Below are positions 47,055-58,560 of a DNA stretch of 64,000 nucleotides, in pieces (position 1 is the first letter of the stretch; each line of letters begins with the position of its first letter). Made by a program: the position numbers and the translations under genes. The stretch lies in contig RXIC02000100.1 of the NCBI GenBank assembly GCA_003952965.2, positions 1-64,000 of the forward strand, written 5' to 3'. Under the pieces are notes generated by a model. It did no database searches. It was given only the letters and a program-made list of their open reading frames with translations, and was not told the DNA's origin. Source of the stretch: Morella rubra (Eukaryota; Streptophyta; Magnoliopsida; Fagales; Myricaceae).

Positions 47055-50000
47055 GTAGCTCAATACCCAATGTCACTTTTGAAATTAACACAATAACACG
47101 TTCTCTTAGAAAGTACTGAAGTGCACGATCTTTTTGTTTTCTACGGAAAGTGTCAAAACATTTTCGCATGGGTGGTCAATTGTCACTTCAATATGTACTT
47201 GAAAACATCTTTTTTCTGGTGTTAGGCGTAATAATTAATGGATATTTTTGCATTGATTTTTAAATTTTTTTATAATATTATTATTCATTAATTTTAATAT
47301 ATTTTTAATTTTTTTATAAATTTCAATAACTTTTTTAAAATTTAACAAATTTTTTATTAATTTCAATAAAATTTACACTAATTTCAAAAAAAAAAAAAAA
47401 ACTGTTTTTCTCTTCTCGTGGTGGATACCATACAAATTATTGTTTTTGTAAAAACAAATTAATAGTTAATTCGTCTTTGAAAATAATATTAATAATATAT
47501 TCTACGTGGAGTAGGATTTGTTGTAGGATGTAAGGAAGGGTTAATTTTATATCTCAGAGTAGCTCATATTATTCAATCAGTTAAAAATATCATATCAATC
47601 GCCGTAATCACATCGGTCATGAAAATGTGCATGGCCACAACTAAAAAGAGGCCCAAATAGGCAAGAACCGTAAGAGATCGGCATTGACCTCTCGATTCCC
47701 TGATATGTCTCCAAAATACGTTTCAAATTAAGGTATTTGTAAACAAAAAAAAAATTAAAGTCTTTGTAGGGCGCCAATTATATATACGACTTTGACCCTC
47801 GAATTAAAAAAAAAAACGTATTTGATAATAATATTACGAACAATACGTATAGCACCCGTTCAATTAGTATCTGAACCCTAGATAGCACCTGTAATAGAAG
47901 CTCACCCAAAACACCAAAGTAAAAAAAAAAAAAACAACCTTCCCCAATGAGAGAATGCCAACATGCTATAGTGTTTGCGGCTCCACTTTGCCCCCTATAG
48001 TTTTAATTAACTTAAAGCTGGCGTTATATATATTTGTCATATTATAATGCGCCAACAAAAATATAGTTTTATTTTATAGTTATATATAATTTATGATTAT
48101 TATATAAACTAGAGTTTCTATTGATCTCTCTCTCTCCCCCCTGGTTAGTTTCAGGCTTTCACAGCGAGTGCGTATTCTTCAAGAAGATGACATTGCACGC
48201 TCGCTACAAAGTTATACGACAGACACACGTGGGTAGAAAAAACGGGGAGGAAAAAAAAAACACAAAAGTAGTAAGGCACCGGTGTTCCGCTTCCCCGTTA
48301 CAGGAGGACGTTAGCTCCACTATCATCACCGTCCGATCCAACTTTATCTTTAAAAGTATCCCTTCTAGAAGAAGACCATTTGCTTTTTAGGGGCAGAAAG
48401 AAGATCCAATTGTCAGTGGACAACGTTACTCGTTGGTGCAGTGCCCTTTTTTGTCAAAACTCACACCACCGAATGTGGTCCCCGGTGGATTCCTTTATGT
48501 GGTCCGACAAGTTCTCCGCACGCACGTGGTTCACATCTTGACTACAGTCGTCGATAGGTAGCGAGAGATATTTTCACAATACGTCTATTCTGTATTATTT
48601 AATAATGTTTTTTTTTTATAATAGGTTGTTTGTGCTAATTTATACCCATCTCGACTGCTCTCGTATCATGAAACCTTTTTAGTTCACCAAAAATCAAACA
48701 ATTATCAGGTCAAAATTCTGAACCTGATTTCAAAAGGTTCATAACATTTATAAAGCCTTAAACATAAATTTTAGAAAGAATAAATCATCAAAATTCAAGT
48801 CTTAATAACTAAGTCAACCTTTTAAAGTTTATATTATGTAGTATTATTTTTATAAAATTTCGGATTATTGACTATGTATCAAAGTCTATTTATTATGTTT
48901 ATTTTGTTGTAAAATGAATGATATGATTTGAATAAAAAATTATGAAATATTTTGAGTAAGTAACAAAATTATTGTAAGTATAAAGTTTACCTTCGGCTTT
49001 TATATGATAATCTGTTACTTTAGGAGTGCCAATTTTTCTAATAAAGTTGACATTTAATAGGTAATAGGACCGTGGACTTACATTATTGTACAACTATCAT
49101 TTTTAGGTTTTAATTATTTTTTTTTGGAAAAAGTCAATCCTATTTTTTCTCTACGCAATGAGAAAATTCAAACTCCTAGTTATTCTAAGCGTGTAACTCC
49201 GGCACTTTGAGAAAGAACGTGACTGCCGTACCCTAGGGCCTAAGAACACTGACCATAACCATAGGGATGATTGCGCAGACACTAATCACTAAATGCATGC
49301 AAAAGAGGGGAGTAGACAGTAGACGTAAGCTCACGTGTAGCGAACGGCGAACGGCGAACGCCACGATGCAAAGACCTATTTAACCCTGACGAGTGATAGG
49401 CACGCGCGATGCAAAAATAAGGGCACGTTTGTGTCGAGTTTTTTTTTTGTAAGATTTGTATCCTACTTTATTTTTACAATTCAAACATCACAATATATAT
49501 GTATTTAATAATAAATTTTTATTACTTTTTTTTACACATAATTTTTTTAATAATTTCTGCACGCACAACAATACAACTTTAACATCACCGAAATATTCAC
49601 AATTTTATCATAATCCTAAAGATTTCATGAAAACGAACATCACCTTAGATTATGTAGATAATCTCTTGATTTTTAATAACTTTTTTTTTACCAACTTTTT
49701 TTTGGCATAAACGACGCTTTCTTTACACACCATTTCAAAACACCATCGTGGATAATGAATGGGAATTTACCGAGGTAAAACGTCATCTAGTCCGCATTGT
49801 ATTTAGATAAATATCGATTTTATTATTTTCATAATGTGTTTTTTAATTGTCAATAAATACTGGGTTATTTAGATAGATCTCATTCTCAAATTTATTATTT
49901 CCATATATGATGTGGACATTTACCACAAATTTATTTGCTAGCTGTAGTATAGCATGATATTTCAATTAAAAATAAGAATTAAGAACTTTAATTACTCATC

Positions 50001-50165
50001 CTTCTAATATCTCTTCCAAATTGAATTCTAATGAAGTGCCAGCCAAACAATCGTTGGGAAAAGGAGGCCATTTTTGTACAAACGGGAACTTTTTCCTGAT
50101 CGAATGACTGATCCAAGACAGTGATGCCTAGAGTTTGATTACTAGAAATAGGTAGGGACCGGACT
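47055..50165. other. AT-rich intergenic stretch without genes
   Basis: No gene recognised. At 47250-47400 there is a degenerate tract of TTTTTATAAATTTCAATAA-like units ending in poly(A), very similar in style to the AT-rich tracts inside the palindrome arms (14390-14540 and 25950-26080), so probably a relative of the same repeat. A short triplicated GCGAACG motif occurs near 49340-49360. Confidence 0.5.
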
Positions 50166-50395
50166 TTTCAGTCTGCGAGCAAATTGCTTACGAGACAGTC
50201 AGGTCCCCGTCACCTATGTCGTTGAGCAGCACAATTCCCGTCATTGATAACGTCTAGACCGGTGAAATTTATCAAAGATCTTTCAGTCTGCGAGCTAATT
50301 GCTTACGAGACAGTCAGGTCCCCGTCACCCATGTCGTTGAGCAGCACAATTTCCGTCGTTGATAACGTCTAGACAAGTGAAATCTATCAAAGATC
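50166..50395. repeat. Tandem duplication of a 115-bp unit
   Basis: Two adjacent copies, 50166-50280 and 50281-50395, begin TTTCAGTCTGCGAGC and run through ATCAAAGATC, differing at only a few positions. The unit includes GAGACAGTCAGGTCCCCGTC. No gene lies around it, and no third copy was seen. Confidence 0.9.
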
Positions 50396-51682
50396 CATGT
50401 TCGGTTTTATAGGGACGGAATGAATTGCGTGAACCTCACGATCTTGAAGAGTAAAATTGACAAGTGTGTAAAGAGACTCGAGGGACGAGCCTCGACCAAG
50501 TACTCCATGATCAAAATTTTCAAAGCCCTGCAGAGTAATTTTCTCCCATTGGACCAGTCTATACGCCAGGGGAATTTCATAAGCTACGACTTTTATTTTA
50601 TTTTTGCTAATTTTCCTTTTCTTTGTTTAATTGTTCTAACCATACAATATCTTAAAGTTGTACATCCGCCAAGGAAACCGTGGAGCTTATAACTACCAGA
50701 GATTCCCTAATGTAGCTACTTTCATAATTTACAAAAATGTCATACCATTCCCAGCCGTATTGCGTTTGTTGTACTTGTCTTATCCGTTCATAACCACTGA
50801 CGTTAGTGGTATCTAATTTTGTAATTTTCATCCATCGGTTGGTTGATGGTTGGTGATAGTCCCGTTTACGAGATGGACACGACATTAAGACCTAATAATA
50901 AGTTTGAACTTTGAAGTTTAAATTTTAATCAGAAGTGTGAAAGTGAACCCGTTTTCTAGAAAGACAGATGTGTATAAGTTAAGGAGATGATTTTTTTTTA
51001 ATCACTGTTTTATTTGGCAGGTCACAGACGTGTTTATGATAACTATTTGAATGAGTAAGGTGAGCAACCAGATTGCTAATTCAAGTTTCATACGTTTCAG
51101 TACCCATCCAACATTGAGGTAAACGTGGCTTATTGGATTTTTTTCTAATACTGATAAATTTATTTTTATTTGTAAATTTTTGAATTTCTTACCATGGACA
51201 GGATTTATAGTTTTATTTGTTTATTTTCGTTCTCTCTTACCGAGAGTTGTCAAACTTGTACCATCTTTCTATTTTGAGTGAACTTTGAGGTAGGAGTCAC
51301 TTAGATGGCAAATAGACAGGACTGAATGAGAAATTAAAATTTTTTTTTTTAAACTAGAAAATCTAAATTTTAAGGATTTTTTTTTTAAGTTTATATTTTG
51401 TGACTATTATGGTTTTTAATTTTAAATATATTGCATTGAATGTCTTTATCCTTTTAATTTATTCTATTTTTTAGGAAAATATCTCACTAGGTTCGGAGTG
51501 TGACAATATTTAAGATTAATTGGTAAGGGCAGATAAGCTAATAATAATTGATAGAAAGGGTGAGATGGTAATAACGTCAAAATCTTTTCAATATGGTTTT
51601 CAATTTCTTAGCTGGATTTATGTTATAAACAGCCAAAAAAAATTAAATAGCTAAACTTTTTATGGCCTGCGTTTAAGTCAGT

Positions 51683-52200
51683 ATTTTATTTTATTTTTTT
51701 AATCAAAACTTCCATCTTTATTCAAAACTGAAAATACAAAAACCCCAAAAACAATACTGAAGGGGATCAGTCCCAGCATACAACTAAGATAAATGAAAAA
51801 ATCGCTCAATATTACAAAGATTACTTCCTAAGATTAATTTAGTGACGGTCCAACGAGTTAATTGATGCACAACATCATTTGCATCCGGACAAATATGACT
51901 AACCTTCTAACTCTGGAAATGTCGGAGAGTAACAAACATATCCTGCACAGTGGGATGAATCTTCCAATCTGTTACTTCCGGGAAATTACGAAGAGCTCAG
52001 ACCACAGTCGTCGAATGACCTTCTAGATGAATAGTTCGATAGCCCAGCTGATAAGCAAGCTCCACCCCCTGCTTCATTGCTTTAGCCTCACCGACTAGCG
52101 GTTCCTCGGCATTAATTCGGGGAGGTTTTAAAGCCCCGAAGAGAGCCCATGCGATCCCGTATAAGTGCTGCTACCGCAGCGAAATCTTCTCTAATGGCTA
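51683..52200 (-). pseudogene. LINE 3' relic with RNase H-like domain
   Basis: In one minus-strand frame the sequence reads GEAKAMKQGVELAYQLGYRT, IHLEGHSTTVV, then NFPEVTDWKIHPTVQDMF and HICPDANDVVHQLTRW. This is the pattern of the RNase H domain at the end of plant LINE reverse-transcriptase polyproteins (GEA...A...G, EG.S..VV, AN..AH.L.RW). Stops interrupt it after VV and after HFQS. Downstream, GAATAAAGATGG and an A-rich tail (T-rich on the plus strand, 51683-51700) mark the 3' end. It is a dead 5'-truncated insertion. Confidence 0.75.
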
Positions 52201-52593
52201 GAATAGAGCTCATTAAAATCTCCACATAATTTCCAAAAAAGTTAAAACATTTTCTTTTTCAAATGGGGCTATTAAAGAATTCATAATTTTCGGGACTTCA
52301 AGAGCTCAAGTATGCTGTCTATAGTCTAAAATTATCCACTACGTTTTAGAGTTAAGACTTTTTTTTTTTATCAGTTTAGTCTCCATAAATTTATGACTAG
52401 TTTTTCACTTGTCTACCTATTGTTTATTTTTAGACAAAATCTGCTGGGGTTGCCAATGCTGACCATATCACACCTAATTGACTCATGACACATGTGACAT
52501 GTGCTGACCGGACGCCTCTCTTAATACAAGATGCACGCCACATCTGCACTGAAAATCTATAAAGACTAAACTGAGGGAAGTTTAAATCTCATG

Positions 52594-53034
52594 TAGGGGT
52601 GGGCAAATATTCCAGCCATAATTGAAATTGAGTTTTTTTTTTTTGGCATTTTCTAGTTCTGATTATTTATTTTCTTAAAACAAAATAGAGCTTAAATGGA
52701 AAAATAATTTTATTTTTCAATACCCATAATTTTAGATTGTAGTAATTTTATTTAGATTTTAAAATTTGGATGAATGTTTATTTATATTTTATTTATTGTT
52801 AATTTATATGTATAACAAAAAAAATTACCCAACATTTTGGCCCAAAATACCTAAAATAGGCCAAAAAAGCCTACATATAATAATCAAAATTTTCGAATTT
52901 CGGATTCCGATTCTGAAAATTCCAGTTCTATTATGCTATTTATCGGAACAGAACTATAACCAAAATAAACATTATAGTGGCTATTGGAACCGGAACCGAA
53001 ACTAAGATGAATCATTCATTTCAATACCCACCTA
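52594..53034. mobile_element. Third TAGRGGTGG-ended MITE-like element
   Basis: It begins TAGGGGTGGGCAAAT and ends with the inverse of TAGGTGGGTATT. It shares internal phrases (TTTTCGAATTTCGGATTCCG, GGAACCGGAACC, AAAAGCCTACAT) with the elements next to the HSF genes. It is non-coding. It appears to be an independent, more diverged insertion of that family. Confidence 0.5.
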
Positions 53035-53667
53035 TAGTTTGAGACTTAACTCCACACATCACTTGATTTCAATTAAAATATTATATGTGTTGTGCCTATC
53101 AATTAAATGAGAGTTTGACACACACGCGAAGAAGAAAGTTAAGAAATATAATTTAATCGGTAAAATCTATATTTTTTTAATAATTTAAATTTTTTGGACA
53201 TAAAAAATAATTAGAGTGCAAGTCCAATAGCCTATTTTTCTTCTAAGTAACAAATAAAAGGGCTATTTGGTAGTGTTATTGCTATTGCCTGCTTAAACTC
53301 AAGTATCACTGCGTCTGCAAAAGAGTGTGGCCTTCCATGCGCATCGGGATTTGTCAAGTTCAAACTTGCAACTTTGAATTTCTAAAAAGATATTTCTGAA
53401 TGGGCTTTCTGTTACTAGAAACTTTGGACAAGCCGACGGCATAACTCATAGAGAAGTAAAAAAAAAAAAAAACAAAAGTGGGAAAAAGTAAAACCCAAAA
53501 AAAAAAAAAAAAAAAAGTTGTTCAAGGTTTTTGAACTCAAAAGGAAAGCTATTTGCGCGCGCGCCACACGAACTTCTCTCACTATTCATGCTGTTCTCCT
53601 TACTCGCTACTCTGAGAGCTTTACACTTCGAAAACCATTCTGAATCTCAGAGCCTCAAATTTCGCGA
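53035..53667. other. Upstream region of the coiled-coil gene
   Basis: No coding feature. Two long A-rich runs (about 53458-53472 and 53497-53516) precede the gene. A TATA box could not be chosen with confidence. Confidence 0.4.
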
Positions 53668-55969
53668 ATGTCCACGGCCAAAGCAAGAAGCGCTAGGAAG
53701 CAAGGATCCGAGTCCGATATGGCCAAATCGGGCAAGCGAAACCGAGTCGCGGACGAGTTCGATCTCGACCTCTCCAAGTAGTTTGGACGAATTTACCTTC
53801 TTCTCGTTTCGTTATTCCTGATTTTTTTCCCTATGAATTTATTTTTACGGATATCTGAGACTGAAATCTGTTAGAAACAAAATGGTGGATTCGCAGTGAT
53901 ATCAAAGGCCTCATGTCGGCGCTGCACCAGATCAAAGAAAAGGCTCAGAAGGACGGCCAGAAGAAGAACGAAGAGACTATCTCCAGGTAGTACGAATCGT
54001 CTCGGACTCTCGGTTTGCTCATCTCTGGATCGACAATATGTTGTCAATATCTGTATTTTCTTAATACAGAGCTTACTAAAAGGCTGCAATGAATACTATA
54101 AGCGAATTAATCGCATCGGTAATCCAAAAACTTTCACAGCACTCAGATCGTGCTAGCATAGTAGAAATTGAAGATATAAATGAAATATTTGTGTGGACAC
54201 TCGATTGGAATCGATACATTTGGCTGTGGTTTAGTTCATCTGTGACCTGACTGCTTCCATTGGAAAATACTAGCAGGTTTTCACAATCCGACACTATCAA
54301 TCTGACATTTTCATATATGAAAGCGCATTTTTTTGGCAGTTTAGATCCTGAAATCTTAAAAGTAAACTGTTCTTAGATGAAGTTGTAAATCGAATACGAT
54401 TGGGTCATAGGTACTTTGAGGTATTGCTCTGCTTGTTCTTGCTAAACAGATTGAATCTGATTTGTATACCTTCCGCAGATTTTATTAAGCATTATTAACT
54501 GGGAAATTTCTTCATCCAGCAACTTGTTCGTAAATATTACACTTTTTTGATTAAATAGAAGTCAGCTTACTTTTGCTCCTTATCTATTAGTTTTAAGGTT
54601 CATGAAAGGAGTATACTGGTGAAAATGTTTCAGTTTTTTCTTGTGCATTCTTCTGCTCTGATCATTTCCACGGAGTCTGGCGCGACAATAATTTTGTGGC
54701 TGTCGACTGTGTTTTGGTAACAGTGTGGCCTCTGAGATCAAGTCTATGATCGATGATTTGAAGTCGAAACTCGAAAAAGATAGGTAAAGTGGAATATATT
54801 ACAAGCACTTTTTGAAACCAAATTCCTAGTTATCTTCATATTGTGATATCTGCGTCTAATTCAATGCTCTTGTTTCATTGGACTACCAGACAAAGTTTTG
54901 CCAAAGCACTTTCAAAGAGCTCAAAAGAGGTCTGTGGCAAAGAGGCTCAGCCTGGATGGCCAGCGATGATAATTTATTTCTTGTTATGGGTTTCCGAATT
55001 CATACTTCCGAGAATTGTCTTGAGAATTTTGTGCTTGAATATCTGCAGTGCGAGAACTGTTTAAAGAACGAGACTGCGAGGTTCCAAGCACTGTATGAGA
55101 ACTTCTCCAAGGAGAAAGCTTCCCATCTTCAGGCCTTAAAAGGTACCCGGAAGATATCTTGTGTAGCATCACTTGGACATATTCTAGTTCATAGATTGGG
55201 AGTGCATATTGATGTGATTCTAAAGTGGCGGCTGATATGTCAAGCGCGATAGTTTCAGGTTTCTTTTCAGTTCGACAGTCACTTTGAGAGCTAAGATTCC
55301 ACTTGCATAGAGAATTAGAAGCCTATGTAGATTCGACCACCAGTAATTGTCACAGAAATTAATGCTCAACCATAGCTACATGCTCTGCTGAATTGACATC
55401 ATTAATCTATTTAGATTTCTTTGTTTAAAATTTATACAGCATTGCGATTTATTACAGAAAACTCAAAGTTCTTATTGTTGGATTAGCTGCTAATTGAAAG
55501 AATCTGTTTGACAGAGACAATTTCAAGCTTTGAGGAAGAAAAGGAAAAGCTATTCATAAGATATGAACAACTCAGTGCGCAGCTATACTTGTTCTCCCAT
55601 TTAGTGAAAATAATTCCTAGTTCATCCAAAGGAGAGAATGAAACATAATTAGTATTAAACTTTGTTGTGGTTTGATGTCAGGGAAGAAAGAAAGGAGTAT
55701 AATATCAGAACAAGAGAAAGTCTGTGCTTCTAAAATTTCTCAATTGGAGGAGTCCTTGAAAAAGAAGAAGCAGGTATAGCAACTAGAGCCTTGAGTTGCT
55801 TGATTTTGGAGCTGCTGTCTCTTTCTCAAATGCACACACCTGTGCGCAAATAGTTCTAATCGAATCTTATTTGGGGACACAGGATGATAAAACTTTCAGC
55901 ATTCTGAGGAAGACCCTCGGCTCATTTCTGGAGAATGCCTCAGATGAGGATTTCCCACCTGATGATTGA
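53668..55969 (+). CDS. Coiled-coil protein resembling ASY3/ASY4 meiotic axis proteins
   Basis: I assembled eight exons with consistent GT/AG borders and phases: 53668-53777, 53897-53986, 54724-54783, 54890-54929, 55049-55142, 55515-55574, 55682-55773, 55883-55969; 633 nt, 210 residues. The start is basic (MSTAKARSARKQ, then MAKSGKRNRVADEFDLD). Nearly all the rest is a predicted coiled coil (KSMIDDLKSKLEKDRQSFAK, SFEEEKEKLFIRYEQL, ISQLEESLKKKKQ), and it ends FSILRKTLGSFLENASDEDF plus PPDD. Length and layout fit ASY4, the short relative of the ASY3 C-terminal coiled coil in the meiotic chromosome axis. That identity is from memory of the family and is moderate; the gene model is stronger. Which of the two early in-frame ATGs (53668 or 53719) is used is open. 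Confidence 0.72.
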
Positions 55970-56172
55970 AGATCGCTTCAGTAGACAGTGGTGCATATTC
56001 TTAATCCACGGTTAACAAGGGGTAGGTTCTGATTCCTAACTCTAAAGAAACTCTTGCAAGTCCTATATTTCCACTTTCGCGCGAAACCGTCCCGTTTTTC
56101 GGATAGTTGCTTAGTCGCTTCTGTACATTCCGATTTATCACATGCTAACAACTTGGACTGTTAGTTCTGTAG

Positions 56173-56244
56173 ACATTTTCGATTATATAATACCGTCATA
56201 GTTGAAAGACATTTTTGATTATATAATACCGTCATAGTTGAAAG
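56173..56244. repeat. 36-bp tandem duplication
   Basis: Two adjacent 36-bp copies (ACATTTTCGATTATATAATA, then CCGTCATAGTTGAAAG) differ by one base. They lie in the 3' flank of the coiled-coil gene. Confidence 0.92.
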
Positions 56245-56985
56245 ATTCCTAGCCATAATTTTAGCAGAGTAGTCTACCCACCATTCTTTTCCTGGCGCCG
56301 GCTCCATGCTTGCTGACAGCACGATTTAACAGCAGAATTCCGGCCATTCTCAGTTCCATGGTTGGGTCGTATACGGCAAGAGTTAATTTTCCTCAGGAGA
56401 ACCCGAAGAAGAAAAATACTGAATGGTATTTCTGCATTGGTCTTATAATCAAACATAGACATACTTTTTAAGAATATCTTTTGGAAATGCAATCCAGAAA
56501 TGTCTTCGTTTCCAAAGAACGTAACCAAATTGGATTCGTTTTTTGCTCCTTTTCCGAAGAATTTAACTCATCGAGTCAACAATAAAGCACGGGGTGACGT
56601 TTGAGGACTATTTTACGCATTGGAGATGAATCGTTTTCATATATATGATTTTTTTTTTCTAAGTGACGAATCATTTTCATTGAATAATACGTTGGAAGCA
56701 GTGACGGGCTTTCCCAGACTGTTTCCCCGTAAGCTATGTTATGGGAAGCACGAATTTTACTTTAACAGCGTTCATGAAATTAAAGCAATCTTACTAAGAG
56801 GGAATCAACGATGTTTTTTATTCCTTCTAACTCAAAAAAAAAAAAGAAGAAAAAAAAAAGACAGGAGACTGGAGAGTGCAGATATAGAAGCCCTATTAAG
56901 GCCCAGGCCCAGGGCTCGTGAAATATACAAAACTAAAAAAATAAAAAAATCTAGCCTGGCTCAACCATGCGAAGAGAAACTACCA
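56245..56985. other. Intergenic region before the A/B-barrel gene
   Basis: No gene recognised. A purine-rich A/G tract lies at 56833-56870 and a palindromic GGCCCAGGCCC motif near 56900. A 158-codon frame starting at 56620 is low-complexity and not convincing. Confidence 0.4.
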
Positions 56986-57003
56986 AGTAGCAACCTTAAA
57001 ACC

Positions 57004-57120
57004 ATGCTCGTTGGGCCGCCGCTTCCTTGGAGGGTCTGGTTATCCGTTAGAGAAGCCCGCTGTATTTTGATCCGCCGTGATGAAATACAGATCTGAGTTT
57101 CGCTTAAAAAAACAAAAAAA
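57004..57120 (+). mobile_element. Small retroposed insert with A-rich tail and target duplication
   Basis: A 117-bp sequence ends in AAAAAAACAAAAAAA and is flanked by a perfect 18-bp direct repeat, AGTAGCAACCTTAAAACC (56986-57003 and 57121-57138). A 3' A-tail plus a long target-site duplication is the signature of LINE-type retroposition. The insert body (GTTGGGCCGCCGCTTCC, then GTGATGA and CTGAG near its end) is not a family I recognise. It shows no tRNA-like A and B boxes. The second repeat starts 91 bp before the downstream ATG, so the insert lies in or next to the gene's leader or promoter. Confidence 0.8.
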
Positions 57121-57228
57121 AGTAGCAACCTTAAAACCTGATGCTGCATCTCAAGTCCCGCACGCTGATCCTCCCTCTTTTTCCTCACTTTGTCACCTCC
57201 CACCCCCACTCAAGTCTAGTTCGATAAA

Positions 57229-57900
57229 ATGTCATACCAAACCATCGAGCACGTCGTCCTCTTCAAGGTGAAAGACGACGCCGACCCGTCCAAGGTAAAC
57301 CTCTGGCTCGACGCCCTCAACGGCCTGATCTCCCTGGACCAAGTCCTCCACCTCACCGCCGGTCCAGTCCTTCGCACCCGATCCTCCTCTGCTTCCCTCC
57401 ACTTCACTCATATCCTCCACAGTCGCTACAGATCAGAACAAGACCTCGCCGCCTACTCTGTCCACCCCAGCCATGTCAGCGTGGTCAAGGAACAGGGCCA
57501 GCCTCTAGTCGACGACATCATGGCCATCGACTGGGTCGCGGAAGTTCTGGATCTCCACATGGAACCCCCGCGGGCCGGGTCCGCAGTTCGAGTCTCCTTC
57601 TTCAAACTGAAGGAAAATCTGGGCGAAGATGCGAAATCCGAGATTTTAGGCCGGATTAAAGGTATTAAAGATTGCTTTCCACAAATTAACCAGTTCACGT
57701 TTGGAGAGAACTTTTCGCCAGGGAGAGCCCAGGGGTTTTCGCTCGCGTGGCTCGCGGTTTTGCCGGTTCAGAGCGAATTGGAGGCCATGGATTCCAACGA
57801 TGATCAGGCGTTTGTGGAAGAGAAGAAGTTTAAGGATTTCGTGGAAAGTGATCTCGTTGTCGATTATGTGATCCCGTCACCGCAATGTTCGAGTGGTTGA
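57229..57900 (+). CDS. UP3: Stress-response A/B barrel (Dabb) domain protein, UP3-type
   Basis: This is an intronless CDS of 223 residues. The first Dabb domain starts at once (SYQTIEHVVLFKVKDDAD) and includes HFTHILHSRYRSEQDLAAY and HPSHVSVV, ending in a D-D-I-MAIDW-type strand near residue 103. The second (about 115-215) contains AVRVSFFKLKENL, FTFGENFSPGRAQGFSLAW and FVESDLVVDYVIP. A ferredoxin-like A/B barrel from two tandem domains is the layout of plant UP3/At2g31670-type proteins, which are stress-responsive; the biochemical role is not firmly known. GC content is higher than in neighbouring DNA. The start is the first ATG of the frame and gives the family N-terminus. Confidence 0.92.
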   Translation: MSYQTIEHVVLFKVKDDADPSKVNLWLDALNGLISLDQVLHLTAGPVLRTRSSSASLHFTHILHSRYRSEQDLAAYSVHPSHVSVVKEQGQPLVDDIMAIDWVAEVLDLHMEPPRAGSAVRVSFFKLKENLGEDAKSEILGRIKGIKDCFPQINQFTFGENFSPGRAQGFSLAWLAVLPVQSELEAMDSNDDQAFVEEKKFKDFVESDLVVDYVIPSPQCSSG

Positions 57901-58560
57901 TGGCACGGATATTTTTAAACCAATGCTTTGTAAGAAGAGAAAATAAATAAAAAAAGGACACAATTTTCGCTGAGCATTATGTAAAATTCTAATTTATTAT
58001 GATGAAATAAGGAAAAATATCAACGATCGTTATGAGCAACGTTATTGTTTTGGAACCGGTCTATGAAAGAAAAAAAAAAATTGTTCTGGGACCATCTACC
58101 ATGTTAGAACTAACTATCTAGCATATAAGATTTAATGGTTCATTCAATGTTAGGGGCAGGTATATGTTCTTTTTTTTTTCCCTGCCCTATTACTAAGGAA
58201 AAGAAGAAAAAGATTCCTCCGGCCAATGTCCCCAACTCTGGAAGAAGTTTAATGAACAGGGTTGGGAGGGGGTGGCCGCCCCTGCTGTGCGGACAATGGA
58301 GGTCGTCTGTTATGCTCCTGCAAAAGAAACAATTAGCATAAACGGGTGTTCAGTGTGACCTCCAATATATCAGAAATATATAGCCAAATATAAGGTCAGT
58401 CAGTAGACAATCGGTGTAGGAGATGAAATAGTACCCTAAGGGCATCGTAATAGATATCTCTTCCCTTCTCAACACAGGAAATTTTACTGTTAGTCCAATA
58501 ATAAGAACGGGGATCTTTTGTAGTTCCAAGTTTTTAAGGTACAACTGTCAGTAGAGAGTG
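57901..58560. other. Intergenic region between UP3 and LOL2 genes
   Basis: The two genes converge. Only A/T runs and short frames are present; a GC-rich patch at 58215-58320 matches nothing I know. Confidence 0.4.

Noticed and set aside
50166..50395. CRISPR-like array
   Set aside because: Only two adjacent long units without spacers, in a plant nuclear sequence; it is a simple tandem duplication.
56620..57096. 158-codon frame upstream of UP3
   Set aside because: It crosses a lysine/arginine-coding purine tract and the retroposed insert; it is not a gene.
57004..57120. C/D-box snoRNA gene
   Set aside because: GTGATGA and CTGA are only about 9 bases apart and no terminal stem was found; the A-tail and target duplication indicate a retroposed copy instead.
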